Origin: Whitmania pigra
Taxonomy: Eukaryota; Annelida; Clitellata; Hirudinida; Haemopidae
Direction of reading: 5' to 3'
Assembly (NCBI GenBank): GCA_021613335.1
Contig: JAJTWR010000136.1
Location: 894,501-958,500, forward strand
DNA: 64,000 nucleotides
Under the pieces are notes generated by a model. That model saw nothing but the letters and a program-made list of their open reading frames with translations. It did no database searches and was not told where the DNA came from. This document shows, one piece after another, positions 1-15,200 of this stretch (position 1 is its first letter; each line of letters opens with the position of its first letter). A program made the position numbers and the translations under genes.

Positions 1-1
1 C

Positions 2-3000
2 AGCAGCAAGAAGAAGCAGGCAAACAAACCGGTCAAGAATCAGGACAATAGCCAAGCGGGTCAGTGGCAGTCGGGCCAGCAAATGCGAGAATTGCTCCTG
101 AACAACAGCGGAGTCGGGATTTCTGCCAGAGGTACGGGGTTGTTCGACTCGGGGATGGACGGAGGCGACTTTGTGGACGTGGAGAGAGACGACGAACTCG
201 ACGTGGACCTCGGCAATCAGGAGGATGAGGACGAACTATCCCTCGTTCAGATTGTCGATCGCTTGAACAAAGCAGCTGCCAGGAACAACCAGTCCAGAGG
301 CAATGCAGCTGCCGGAGACCAGAGAGGCGGGGTCTCGCAGTTCTTTGACCCTTTGGATGAAGACTGGGCCAACGTCTTCAATTCCGCCCAAAAGAAAGTC
401 TCGTTCTCCCCGGTCGGTCAAAACTTTGCTGCCTCGACTTCTGCAGGAGAACAGCAGCAGACCTCGGTATCTGGCGATGAGACCAACAACTTTTTCCTCC
501 AGTCGATCTTGATGATGCACCAACAGCAGCAACAACAGCAGCAGAAAGAAGTACCACAAACCTCTCAACATCCTGTATTTTTTGTGAACCAGAATGCCAC
601 CACTGCTCAGCCACAGCAGCAGCAACAGATTAGACTCAACACTACTACACCAGTCACTCCCATGCAGTTCATCATAGGAGGCCAGCAACAGCAAGTTATG
701 ATTCCACAGTCCAACCAGCAGAACAACAACACGGCAAGTCCTCAAGCGATCGTGGTCAGAAGGGCCTCGAATGCTGCCCCTCTGACACCTGGCGTCCAGA
801 ATTTGGAGGGCACTTCCCAGCCGCCGAAGTATAAGTTGATACTGTTGAAGAACGTCTCCTCTGCCAGGACTGAATTCAAACCCATTGATCAGTATGATGG
901 ACATGCTGATGGATCATCTGATGACGATGACGACGAAATCGATGATGATGATGCTGTTGTTGAAAAGACCGCGACTCAAAAGGATGATACACTCCCGTCT
1001 TCGACTGACGAGGGGGATGTGTCAATTTCATTGGATCCTGCTTCCCAGCAGCATCAAGGACTAAAGAGAAAGCGATCCGATGATGATGATGAAGATGACG
1101 ACGATGACAATGATGGTGAAGAAGTCGATACTCAGTCAAAGAAATGGTACTCGGAACGCATTGATGTCATTTCCACAGAATCTGACAACAACCTGGAAGC
1201 ATCCGACCGCCAGCAGGATGGAAATCAGTCCGATGCACCGAGGACCAGCAGACACGCACTCGCTTTCGATTCCATCCCCCGTCTTCAGCCCAGGGTGCAT
1301 TCCTTGCAGTCTGATTCCCAAGCCTCTCTGGGTTCATCGGGAACGAACGAAGAAGAAGATGACGAAGATTTAGATGTGGATGTTTTAGATGAAGATGATG
1401 ACGATGATGGTGCATCCAAATTACCTGGAACTGGGTTGGTCAGCCTTTCCATGAGCCAAGCCTCGCAGCCTTCACTTTTGGATGACCAAATGTCTTCTGA
1501 AGAAGGGGACGACGAAAATGGTGATGAAGAGGACGATGATAGCAGTGACGAAGACGATGAGGACGACAGCATGGAATCACCGAAGGTCGGTGGAGAAACT
1601 AAGATGGACTCTTTGTCTGATGTTCAGGTCGAAGGTCAGCTGAAAACTGAACAAGGTCCCAGCACTCCAAACAATACTGACGTTAACGTAACATTACCAC
1701 CGAGCGAGGAGAAAAGGAGAACTCACAAAGGTGGGTTACTTACTTAATTAATTATTTATTTATTCCTTAATTACCAAAGAATTTTTCTTCAACATACATT
1801 AACCATCTATTGTTCAGACCGAGTCTTCAAACTGAGACCAATGACTCATACTCACCTCCCCCGGGCAGAAGCAGAGGAAGAAATAGAAAACTGTCCTCCG
1901 AGCAACGAAGACTTCCAAGAGGGAACTGGACTTCAGACCCTCGAAGGAGAGTCGGGGGCAAAGGTCGGCAAGTCTTCCCTGGAAGAGACTTCGAGCGCCG
2001 TCGGAGAAGATGCCGATGCAGAAAAGAAAAAGGAGGACATGAAGGCCAAACTGTCGGCCAGATACGTGCCTCACCTCATGTTCGAGATAACCAGTGATGA
2101 CGGGTTCAGGGTGTTGTCCGATTCTGTGAACAGTGAGTTGAAACGATTGCCATTGAATGCCAGTTCCTTGTTCTTTTTGTCTCAGTTGTCTCTTTTGTCT
2201 GTTTCTCAACTTTATTTGCTACGATTCGACTTTATTTTGAACAGGAGCCTGGAAGACTGTCATTGAAAAAGTGAAGGAAGCGAGGACTAATGCTGGAATG
2301 AAGCCCATTTCATATGCTGGTAAATAGATGAAATTTCTATTTTATTTTACTTATCTTCAAGTAGACTGTTTCTTCACGAAATTGTGATCATCACATCTTC
2401 ACTTGCAGGTCTGACCGGTCTTTACCTCAGCGGTTTAGAGCACCCGTCCTTCGTCTATCTCCTCGAGCAGATGCCAGAGTGTCGCAACCTCAAGAACTAC
2501 CGCTTCAAGTACCACAAAGAACAGTGGCATTACAGTGAGGTAAGAAATACTTTTTTTAGTTCGTTTTTAAAATTCTCGACCAATTGAATTTTAATTAATT
2601 TGATCGGTCCAGGAGGAACTGATCGAGAACAAGTACGGCTGCGCTCGCATCGAACCTTTCAGTCGATCGAAGCACAAGAATGACATGTTCTCCTTCCTCA
2701 TGTCGGAACATCGGCGACCTCCGGAGGTCGACTCGAATCAGTTGAGGATTGAAGACACTCTGTCTGCCCAGAGGTGAATGAGATTACGATTATAATATTA
2801 CAATTTATGATGTTATTTTACCTCAGCTTTAAATTTATCTTTAAAAGCTTTAAAAGCTCATCTTTATCTATGGATACATCAATTTGTGATAAATTTTGTG
2901 GATATATTATTAGTTTATCACCCTTCAACTCTTTTAAATCTACTCAGGAGAAATGTGGAGCTGCCCATGGCCATGAGATTCAGACACCTGAAGACGTTTG

Positions 3001-3790
3001 CCAAGCAAGCTGTCGGGGTGTATCGCTCGCCGATCCACGGCAGAGGTCTTTTCTGCAAGAGCGACATCGACATGGGCGAGATGATTATTGAATATTCAGG
3101 GGAGGTTGGTTTATGTGCTGTATTTCATGACATGTCAGCAGAATATAATTTAACTAACACATAAAATAATCATAATAAATAAGTAGAGCCTAATTAGTTA
3201 TTTAATTGTGCTTGAATTTTTCACCTCAAAGGTCATCAGGGCCAACCTGACGGATAAGAGGGAGAGGGCGTACGAGGCCCGAGGCATCGGTTGCTACATG
3301 TTCCGAAAAGATTTGGACCATGTTATAGACTCTACCGTCATGGGTAACGCGTCGAGGTTTATCAATCACTCGTGCGAACCAAACTGCTATTCTAAAGTCA
3401 TTCAGGTGAGTCTTTGTGCAATTTATTAACTGTCTGATATGAGTAATAGGTAATATTAGTGATTATAAATAATATTAATTAATTATTATCATAATATTAA
3501 TTAATTAGCAAGTAATAATAATTAAAACCTTTTTGATTGGTTTGATTGCAATTATTTTGTACCAGGAAATGCGAGTGTCATACAATCTTGGATTCATACT
3601 CTTTTTTTACTCATGCTTAACTATCATTTCATTTATTTTCCAGGTCGACAATCGCAAGCATATTGTGATCTTTGCCCAGCGAAGCATAAAGCGAGGGGAG
3701 GAGCTAACGTACGACTACAAGTTTCCGATCGAAGACGTCAAGATTCCGTGCCTCTGCGGTTCTAGAAAGTGCCGGAAATACCTCAACTGA
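2..3790 (+). CDS. KMT2: Trithorax/KMT2A-B-type histone H3K4 methyltransferase, 3' part (5' end outside window)
   Basis: This is the C-terminal 962 residues of a nuclear histone H3 lysine-4 methyltransferase that acts in COMPASS-like complexes. The reading frame is open from base 2, so the gene begins upstream. Exons read as 2-1730, 1818-2132, 2245-2319, 2409-2539, 2613-2773, 2948-3104, 3232-3405 and 3644-3790; all junctions are GT/AG and all phases agree. The first exon encodes a low-complexity linker with Gln runs (about 520-545 and 614-628) and long Asp/Glu runs (920-955, 1078-1130, 1345-1410, 1498-1570). The FYRC domain spans roughly 2060-2600. A WDR5-binding (Win) candidate, GCARIEP, lies at about 2640. 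The SET domain begins with the [12 protein letters not shown] segment and contains NHSCEPNC and [11 protein letters not shown]; a post-[16 protein letters not shown] ends the protein. FYRC plus the end of SET match KMT2A/B rather than KMT2C/D or SET1. The PHD fingers, bromodomain and FYRN would lie upstream and cannot be seen. Confidence 0.93.
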
Positions 3791-3905
3791 TCTTGTCGGC
3801 CGCGAAAAGAATTTACGGTTCGTCGAACCCTGGAAAAGCACTTGAACTCCGCTGGACGTGTTTCCACAGGACCGCGACGATCGGAAAAATTTTTGTTGAT
3901 GACTT

Positions 3906-3911
3906 AATAAA
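3906..3911 (+). terminator. Candidate polyadenylation signal of the KMT2 gene
   Basis: AATAAA lies about 115 bp after the KMT2 stop codon. A second AATAAA-containing stretch occurs near 4174. Either could end the transcript; no transcript data are available. Confidence 0.4.
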
Positions 3912-4487
3912 TGAGAACCCGTCACTTTTCAATGGATGGTGGACAGAACTGGGCAGCTGAACTGAAAGAACAGTCGATGAAATCTTGTACAGCCCCTTGT
4001 ACATTTTACTGACAATTTGCAGCTTAGACGATTTCAAGTGAAGCATGTATATCTTGTTTAATGGCGTGACATTCGAATTGACTGTCTTGAAGTAAATTGT
4101 TTGAATGTTTTTGGAATCCTAAAATGCTTTTATGTCTGCGACGGCCACAGCTCGATGGAAGACTCAGCGACTAAATAAATCTCCTATTTATCCACTTTAA
4201 AAAAAGCAATTTTCTCCTCTCATAAACAGTTAAAAACAAGGTTTTTTGTGTTCGATTAATGCCTGGATGCCTTTCATTTGTGGTTCGGTTGAATGGTTTG
4301 CATTTTCATTTCTGGAGTGAGTTCGTCGTACGATCGGAGGGATAGTTTTGATTTTTGCGTTTCCAAGTCAAGCCTTTTGACTTGGGTGGTCGGAAGCTAG
4401 GAACGATTTTAACTTTTTATATGCATCTTACCACGAACTCCAACAAGTTCTGATGCCAATAATGAGAGATTAAATTTGTGGATTAAC
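3912..4487. other. Tail-to-tail intergenic region between KMT2 and ZFAND4-like
   Basis: This stretch probably carries the KMT2 3' UTR and the ZFAND4-like 3' UTR, which converge here. No coding region or structured element was recognised. Confidence 0.5.
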
Positions 4488-8862
<4,375 letters not shown>

Positions 8863-10668
8863 GGATATTTTTCAGTTGAAAGTCTCCGGCTACTTAATCT
8901 AGTTCCAGTTCAAGTTTTATATCCGTAGAAGAGGAATACTCAATTGTCACATTATAATAAGAATTCTCTTCAACTTCAACTGGCATCTCGTTAATTAAAA
9001 CCTAACTTTTAATTATTATTATTAACTTATTAAAATTACAAACTTGCTAGGAGAGCAAATCCCCGCGAACCTATTGTTTACCAATGAATATTATTGTTTG
9101 TCTTATTTCAGACACGTCATAATTAAATTTAAACGTTGACGTCATGTAATTTTAGGTAATTTATTAATTACAATTACACTTTTGGAACTTTCGATTATCG
9201 ACATTTAAAGGTTGAATGGTTTTTCTCGAATGGGTAATTTGCGACCAATTTTTGATCGCACTTCTTCACGCTTCAGAGATTAAATCCAAATTATTAAAAG
9301 AGGTCACAAATCCTCCCTAAGAGTCACAAGAAAAGTAAAAATCCTTCACACAGAATTATTTTGATTGTTAGCAATTACTCATTAGCATTTGTTCATTAGT
9401 AATTATTCATTAGCTTTTATTCATTAGTATTTATTCATGCTAATGAAGCAGGGATGATTCTTACAAGCCATTTCAATTGTCGTGTTTCCAAGTGGTTTCA
9501 ATATTTGGCAAACTTATGTTCGAATTTAATTGATCTAGCTAAATGATAATATGTCAATTACTTCGTAGAGGCATTTTTTTTTGAATTGAAATTATAGCTA
9601 AATTAGACAATATCTGGAGCAAGTTTAACCAAATCATTGTCGAATAAATTCCAATAATTAAATCAATTGATAATAAGTGTGAAGTTTTTTCAAGTGGAGC
9701 GCAACTCCACTCAAAAATCCATTTTACGAATACTTTCGAATTAAATACTAATTTTTATATTTATTCATCTTTCCAGAACAAATAAACATTAGCTCGATAA
9801 GTTGAAGTTTTTCTCAAGTTATAACTTTTACAAAGTCGAGAGAGTAGTTTGGAAGGCGATCTCAATTCCCAAACTTCATATTTTCATGTTGTATAATTTT
9901 ATTCTAATTACATCTAATATATTTTCTATATTATATGAATATTTTCAAATTCTTCATAATTCATATTTTTCCCAATTCTTATGCTTTTTTTTTTATTATC
10001 TTATACCATTTGTATATGGTATAACATAGTTGAGACAACTAGATAATTTTATAATTATGGTAAAAACAATCATAATGGTAGAAACTTTTCCACACATTGA
10101 AGAATTCTATTATTATGGTGTAACCACTTTAATTCAACATGTAAATATTATTCAGACATTTTAATTCATTTGATTGTAATTGTTTTTTTTTAAATAAAAT
10201 GCTTTGATTCTTCTGTTTGGATGCTTTGTAACTTCCTTCTTCATCATGGGATTCATTTAACAGCATTTCAAGAAATAGAATGTGGTCACCGAACCTCGTA
10301 AATACGTGAAGTTTCCACTGAGTGACCCTGGCAATGGATCGTAGCAGGAAAAGTCACTAATGCTGATGAATTTAATGCTGAAACATGTCCTGAACATGAG
10401 CTGTGTTTGTTGATGGAAAATGTGGAATCTGCTGACAAAGTTTCTGTTTTTGATCATTGATCACATGAAAACATCAGGTTGGACTTCAAAGCCACTTAAG
10501 GAAACAGGTTGAGAAGAAATCGTTCACATCCCATTAAAATGATGTGGAAATAATTACTCTAATATTTAAAAAAATTCATACTAAATACTAAGCTAATTTT
10601 TGATAAAGACGTTCGAGATAATCTTTGAAAGATCAGAATTAAATGGACATGTGCATAAAGACTTGTTG
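8863..10668. other. Intergenic region between ZFAND4-like and STELLO-like genes
   Basis: This is A+T-rich sequence. It should contain the ZFAND4-like promoter at its left end and the 3' UTR of the STELLO-like gene at its right end. Short repeats of a TCATTAG motif occur near 9370-9440. No supported coding exon was found. Confidence 0.5.
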
Positions 10669-13281
10669 CTAGAAATATTTGCAAAATTCATTATTGAGAA
10701 AGGTAACAATTTTTATGTCTGATCTGTAATCAAAGTTGCTGCTCGTGTTGCTGGAATGTTGCAACCTAAAAGCATTTTTGTCGTACAAGTCAAATACAAG
10801 ATGAGACAATAATTCAGTGGAAATCCAGGAATTTGAATCGAACGAAGACCAAATGAGGTGCAATTTTGAAAGTTCAGAGTTTGGAAAATAAGCAGGAAAG
10901 TCGGTCAACATCGTTGCTTTACCTGATTGAGATGACAACGTATGCTGCATGTTCTTCAAACTTTCCTCAATTTTCAGTTTTATTCTTCCTGACAGCTGAA
11001 GGGATGTGTTTTTCTTGGAGAATTTATTAAAAATTTTGAAAGTCAACTTTTTACATCGATTTGGTCTCAGGCTGCACGTCTTTGAAACAACCACACTCGA
11101 CGAAATGGATTCTCGTTCTGGTAGCCACACTTTCTGAAAATTCCTGCCTCTCCAAGCAGACGTAACGTTGAAGTACATGCTGTCACTCAAATGAAGAAAT
11201 CCTTTCACATTTAGGCTCATGAAGCGTGCAGCTGCGAGGCAAGAGACCGTGGATAATTCGCCGACTTTTAGATTTATCAGCGTAACCTTCCACTCGGTCG
11301 AGAATCCCTTTGGCACTTCTTTGTCGACGCAGTAAACGATTTTCTGGAAGTGAGGTCTGTAAAGTGCCTCGTAGGCGGGCAGAGATGATTCCACGTCACC
11401 AAAAATGCTGACGACGAGGGCAACATTTGGCAGCAATTTGCTTCTGACGTTCGGCGATTTCCAAGCGATCATTGTCGAGAGTCCGCACTGACGACGCACG
11501 ACGTCGGAGATGACATCTTCGCGAGTCGGATGCGGGAGTGCAACGTTGTTGGCTTGGTAGTTCATTGAGGTCATTTGTTCTTCAGCATAAAACGTGAGGG
11601 AATGTTTTTTGTGCTTATCAATGCAGCCCTCATCATCATCTACAATATCTTGATCAAGTAGTGAACTGTCGATATCTTTGAGATCAGCTATCCAGGCTTG
11701 TACCAGGTCGTAATCTTCTTCCATCCAAAATCCAGCATCAACAATAACTCTCGTGAGTTCCAAGATGCATCCCTCAAAATTCTTCAAAGAACAATTCCAT
11801 GATTTCAAGGTTTCTAAGAAATTCCCCGCTTTCGAATACAACATAAATTCCTGCTCCAAGTCCGACAAAAGGTTGTGATCGTTCCTTTTCTGATAAAACG
11901 TCGCAGGGCCGAATGCGAGTTTTTGTCCGACGAGCCACATGAGGCGTTGAGTCCAGTAAGACCTGAAGATGTCCGTGGCTCGATCCGTGACGGTCGTCGG
12001 CAAAAGCAAGCCCCAAAATGCCGTCTTGTGGAAAAGAGTGTTTTGCGAGTTGAATGGGGAGAACGTTCCCGAAGGATTGAGGTACAGAGGAGCTTTGGCA
12101 TCGAAGCGGACGTCCAGGCGGACGTTCGAATGTCGTCTCGTGAGTCTGTAAATCGCATCGACGTCTGGGTCACCATCGACCAGACTTTGAACAATCGTCG
12201 GAGGTCGGATCGGGCACATGACGTATTCGTGGGGGTGCGGCATGCCCACTCTATCCAGAGGGTAGCCCCGAGGCCATATTGAAGACTGACCAAAGTGGGC
12301 GTAAGGGTTGAAGGTGAGGTTGCTGGTTGAGACAATCAGCCTGAATGGATGACTTTGAAGGAAAAGTGAGAGATTCTGATTGGGAATGTTATCATCATCT
12401 GATTCGTAGATGTATTCTGCTCCGTGCTGTACTCAATTGAAAATTAAATGATATTTAACACTTCAGAAAATACAAAATTTAAAATCTAATATACGAAAAT
12501 TTTGGTCCTAAGATAAAGTAAATTAAAAATATTTATATATGGAATATATATGGCTTTGAAATGGAACATTATTCCAGGGCACTTAAGAAATAATTGTGAA
12601 AACAAAACAAATATATTGGTAGAGTGCTGACCTGGACGGCATACAAGTAGCCAATCATTTTCCTTGTGTAGCTGTTCCATGGGACGTGAAGTGCTGTGGA
12701 ATAAGGTAGATTCTTTTGATCCTCAACACCAAGATATATTGCATTATGGTGGCTAAATTATAAACAAGATATAACATTTAAAACTGCTGAATAAATTTAG
12801 ATTTAACAATGACATCAACAGCAGCAGCAACAATAACATCAGCCACAACAACAACAACAACAACAACAACAGTTGAGACATGATGCCAAACTATTCAATT
12901 TCAAACCTCCAGTTTGCAGGAGTTTTTTCGTCGCCGACCACAAGAAGTTGCCATCCCTCCATTTGACTGAAGACTTGAATGGCAGGCGTTGGTTGATGGA
13001 TGGATGTGATGACAATCCATTTGCTGGGCAAAGACGAATTCTTGCGTACAGGTTCGACTATTTTCTCCGACAAACTCCAACCGATGATTCGCTGGAAGTT
13101 TGACAATCCATTATCGATTTATCGATTAATCAATTAACCAAATTAACCGTTCGACTGAGTTGCTTACCTTAAAAGTGAGATTATTAAATCGTATTCGTGT
13201 GAAGCGAGAATAGATTAATAATGTTATCAGCACAAAACATGCCAGCGATAAGAGGCTCAAAACCGCTTTGCAGGTTCTCAT
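10669..13281 (-). CDS. STELLO/DUF288-like putative glycosyltransferase, type II membrane protein
   Basis: Four minus-strand exons (13168-13281, 12907-13091, 12632-12752, 10669-12426) with GT/AG borders and matching phases encode about 725 residues. Exon 1 encodes a short cytoplasmic tail and a single hydrophobic signal-anchor (about 13205-13260), as in Golgi type II proteins. Exons 2-4 carry the DUF288/STELLO core: a PSKWIVITSIHQPT start, a WQLLVVGDEKTP strand, a VPWNSYTRKMIGYLYA block and the acidic HGAEYIYESDDDN segment. The last motif resembles the DxD-type nucleotide-sugar site. NPYAHFGQSSIWPRGYP and a PDVDAIYRLTRR block follow. In plants STELLO proteins associate with cellulose synthase in the Golgi; nematodes also have DUF288 proteins. 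The animal substrate is unknown to me. A second in-frame ATG at 13311 could add ten residues; 13281 sits closest to the signal-anchor. Confidence 0.82.
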
Positions 13282-13311
13282 AATTTCAAAGTTTTTAAAA
13301 CAAAAATACAA

Positions 13312-14178
13312 TCAAACATACGCACCTGCGATGCACCTGTCTACTCAGAGAATGCTGAAAATTTCAAAACTCGAGAACGAAATTAATATTCAAAAACGTT
13401 TTAAAAATGAGAAAATATAATTTATAATTTTAAAAAAATATCCCTTCCAAGGCTTCGTGTCGAGAAATGATTAGAAAAATTCGGACACAAAGCACCTGTC
13501 GTGACAAAAGAGTTGCTAAGGAGGACTGTGGAACGATGAGATGATCAAAACTTTCCATGTGGAAATATAAACGTGTCTCTTCATCAGAACCTCAACGAAT
13601 TTATGTCGAGGGAGGTCTACCAAGTAACATTATTGTTGTTGTTGTTGTTGTATTGTTGTTTATTATGTTAATTATATGTTATTATTATATACAATGTTAG
13701 AAGTTAAGTTAATGTTAATTAATGTTAAGCGAAACTAAACGAGTAACTAGAGCTAAAATTTTTAAATGATAAGAATGATTGTCCCTTGTAATTCTGCTTC
13801 TTTTAAACGTCTTATTGATAATTGTGATGATGATTATGATCGCGAACTCTGAAAGTCAGTCGGTCAATTAAGTTGAAAATGCCATTTCTAAATCACAGCT
13901 TGATCTTACATTTAACATCTCAACATATCAATCACCTTCATAAAATGTTAGCCAATGATTGAAATGCAACAAGTACGCAATATAAGCAAATACTGCTACG
14001 ACTCCAACCAAATGGTAAACTGACCACCACATTATTTTCGGCAATTGTAACGTCCCCTTGAAAACTTGAAAAAGGAAACGAAGTCTTACAACAATGCAAT
14101 TTTATAATTTTTTAGCTTTTACCTACGCAAACACAATAAAATTAATTTTTACTCTGAATCTCTCGCACTCTGCAGGAC
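13312..14178. other. Head-to-head intergenic region (STELLO-like promoter and peptide-gene upstream region)
   Basis: The STELLO-like gene and the small peptide gene diverge from this region, so it probably holds both promoters. A TTG run lies at about 13631-13660. A splice-acceptor-like CACTCTGCAG just before 14175 suggests a non-coding first exon for the peptide gene somewhere upstream. Nothing else was recognised. Confidence 0.45.
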
Positions 14179-14571
14179 ATGGCGCGAAGAGACAAGATCG
14201 TCTGCACGTTCATCATCTTCTTCCTGGTCAACTGCCACCCATCAGACTCCGACAGTTTAGCTCCAAAGCATCTCGACTTCATCCAAGGCCTGCCTCTGCA
14301 TTACCTCGGTCCTGCGAACGCCGAAGCAAGCAACCAATCAGAGACGACAATTCAGCCGTCGGAAGGGTCGCTTCGTCTCAACAGACTCAACAACGTTCTG
14401 CAGAAGTTTGGACTCCAGATGAAGATATTCCACGCTCCAGTTCAGAAACACCGACTGGACTACAGAGGCAAGAGACTCAAGGAATACGACTTCTCTCAGT
14501 TCTGCTGCATCGGAGATGCTCTGTGCTTCATCGGAAACTGTGCCGACTACATGAACTTAGAAATCTTTTGA
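14179..14571 (+). CDS. Small secreted peptide precursor with dibasic site and four-cysteine C-terminal peptide
   Basis: The frame encodes 130 residues. Residues 1 to about 22 form a signal peptide: MARRDK followed by a hydrophobic core (VCTFIIFFLV). The middle has no cysteine. A GKR motif near residue 98 is a classic amidation and dibasic cleavage site; cutting there leaves a C-terminal peptide of about 31 residues that holds all four non-signal cysteines, spaced CC-x5-C-x4-C. This organisation is that of a neuropeptide or peptide-hormone precursor, or another secreted peptide. I do not recognise a named family; the spacing does not fit the insulin A chain (CC-x3-C-x8-C). The start is the first ATG after a good acceptor (CTCTGCAG) and begins the signal peptide. 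A polyadenylation signal follows within 90 bp. The gene is head-to-head with the STELLO-like gene. Confidence 0.68.
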   Translation: MARRDKIVCTFIIFFLVNCHPSDSDSLAPKHLDFIQGLPLHYLGPANAEASNQSETTIQPSEGSLRLNRLNNVLQKFGLQMKIFHAPVQKHRLDYRGKRLKEYDFSQFCCIGDALCFIGNCADYMNLEIF

Positions 14572-14656
14572 GAGTCGAATTCAAGCGGCCGTAACTAATC
14601 AATATTAGTTTTAATTAGAATTAATTTTGTTGAACTAATTTTGTGCATCACTTTTT

Positions 14657-14662
14657 AATAAA
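14657..14662 (+). terminator. Polyadenylation signal of the peptide gene
   Basis: AATAAA lies 86 bp downstream of the peptide gene's stop codon, consistent with a short 3' UTR. Confidence 0.55.
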
Positions 14663-14683
14663 ATCCCGTTACGATTCGTTTAT

Positions 14684-14732
14684 ATCTCAAAACAACCTTT
14701 GACCTCAAAACAACCTTCGACCTCAAAACAAC
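14684..14732. repeat. 20-bp tandem repeat containing TGACCTC
   Basis: The unit CTCAAAACAACCTTTGACCT occurs about 2.5 times. Each full copy contains TGACCT, the nuclear-receptor half-site in reverse orientation. Copy number is low and no function can be claimed. Confidence 0.7.
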
Positions 14733-15200
14733 GAACAGAAAGCAACACGCGAAGTGCTGCCAACCTGCTGCTCGTGGAAAAAAAATAAAAACTGATTCCC
14801 AACTCGAAGATGAGCACTTTGAATAATTTCAACATTTTCAATTATTTTCCAATATTTCAATATTTCCAACGCATCAACCGACATGCGGGTAAGCACCCTA
14901 AAGTACCCTAAAGCAGCCTAAAGTTGAATCTCAAAACAAACAAAAATCCCGAGCCCTGGTAACTCATCGACCTTTTCGATCGAAAACCGAAATTTAAAAC
15001 ATCGCCACTCGTTTCTTCGCATTTCCAAACAGAACCGAATGTCGCCAGACGAACGTTCCCTACAGCGCGAATTTCTCGACCTGGTTTTTAACGATAGTTC
15101 AACGACTTGACTCTGACAACTGGTTGTGGCTGGAGTCTCGGAGTTGTCAATGTCGGACGTGTGGACAGAAATTCCAAACGCGTCTCCATCACCGCGGCGA

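Noticed and set aside
236..904. 222-residue minus-strand frame opposite the KMT2 exon
   Set aside because: It is the antisense shadow of a CAG/GAT-rich coding exon, with no family match.
14179..14571. Peptide precursor as an insulin-like or endothelin-like hormone
   Set aside because: The spacing CC-x5-C-x4-C differs from the insulin A chain (CC-x3-C-x8-C), there is no B-chain cysteine pattern, and endothelin uses C-x-C-x7-C-x3-C.
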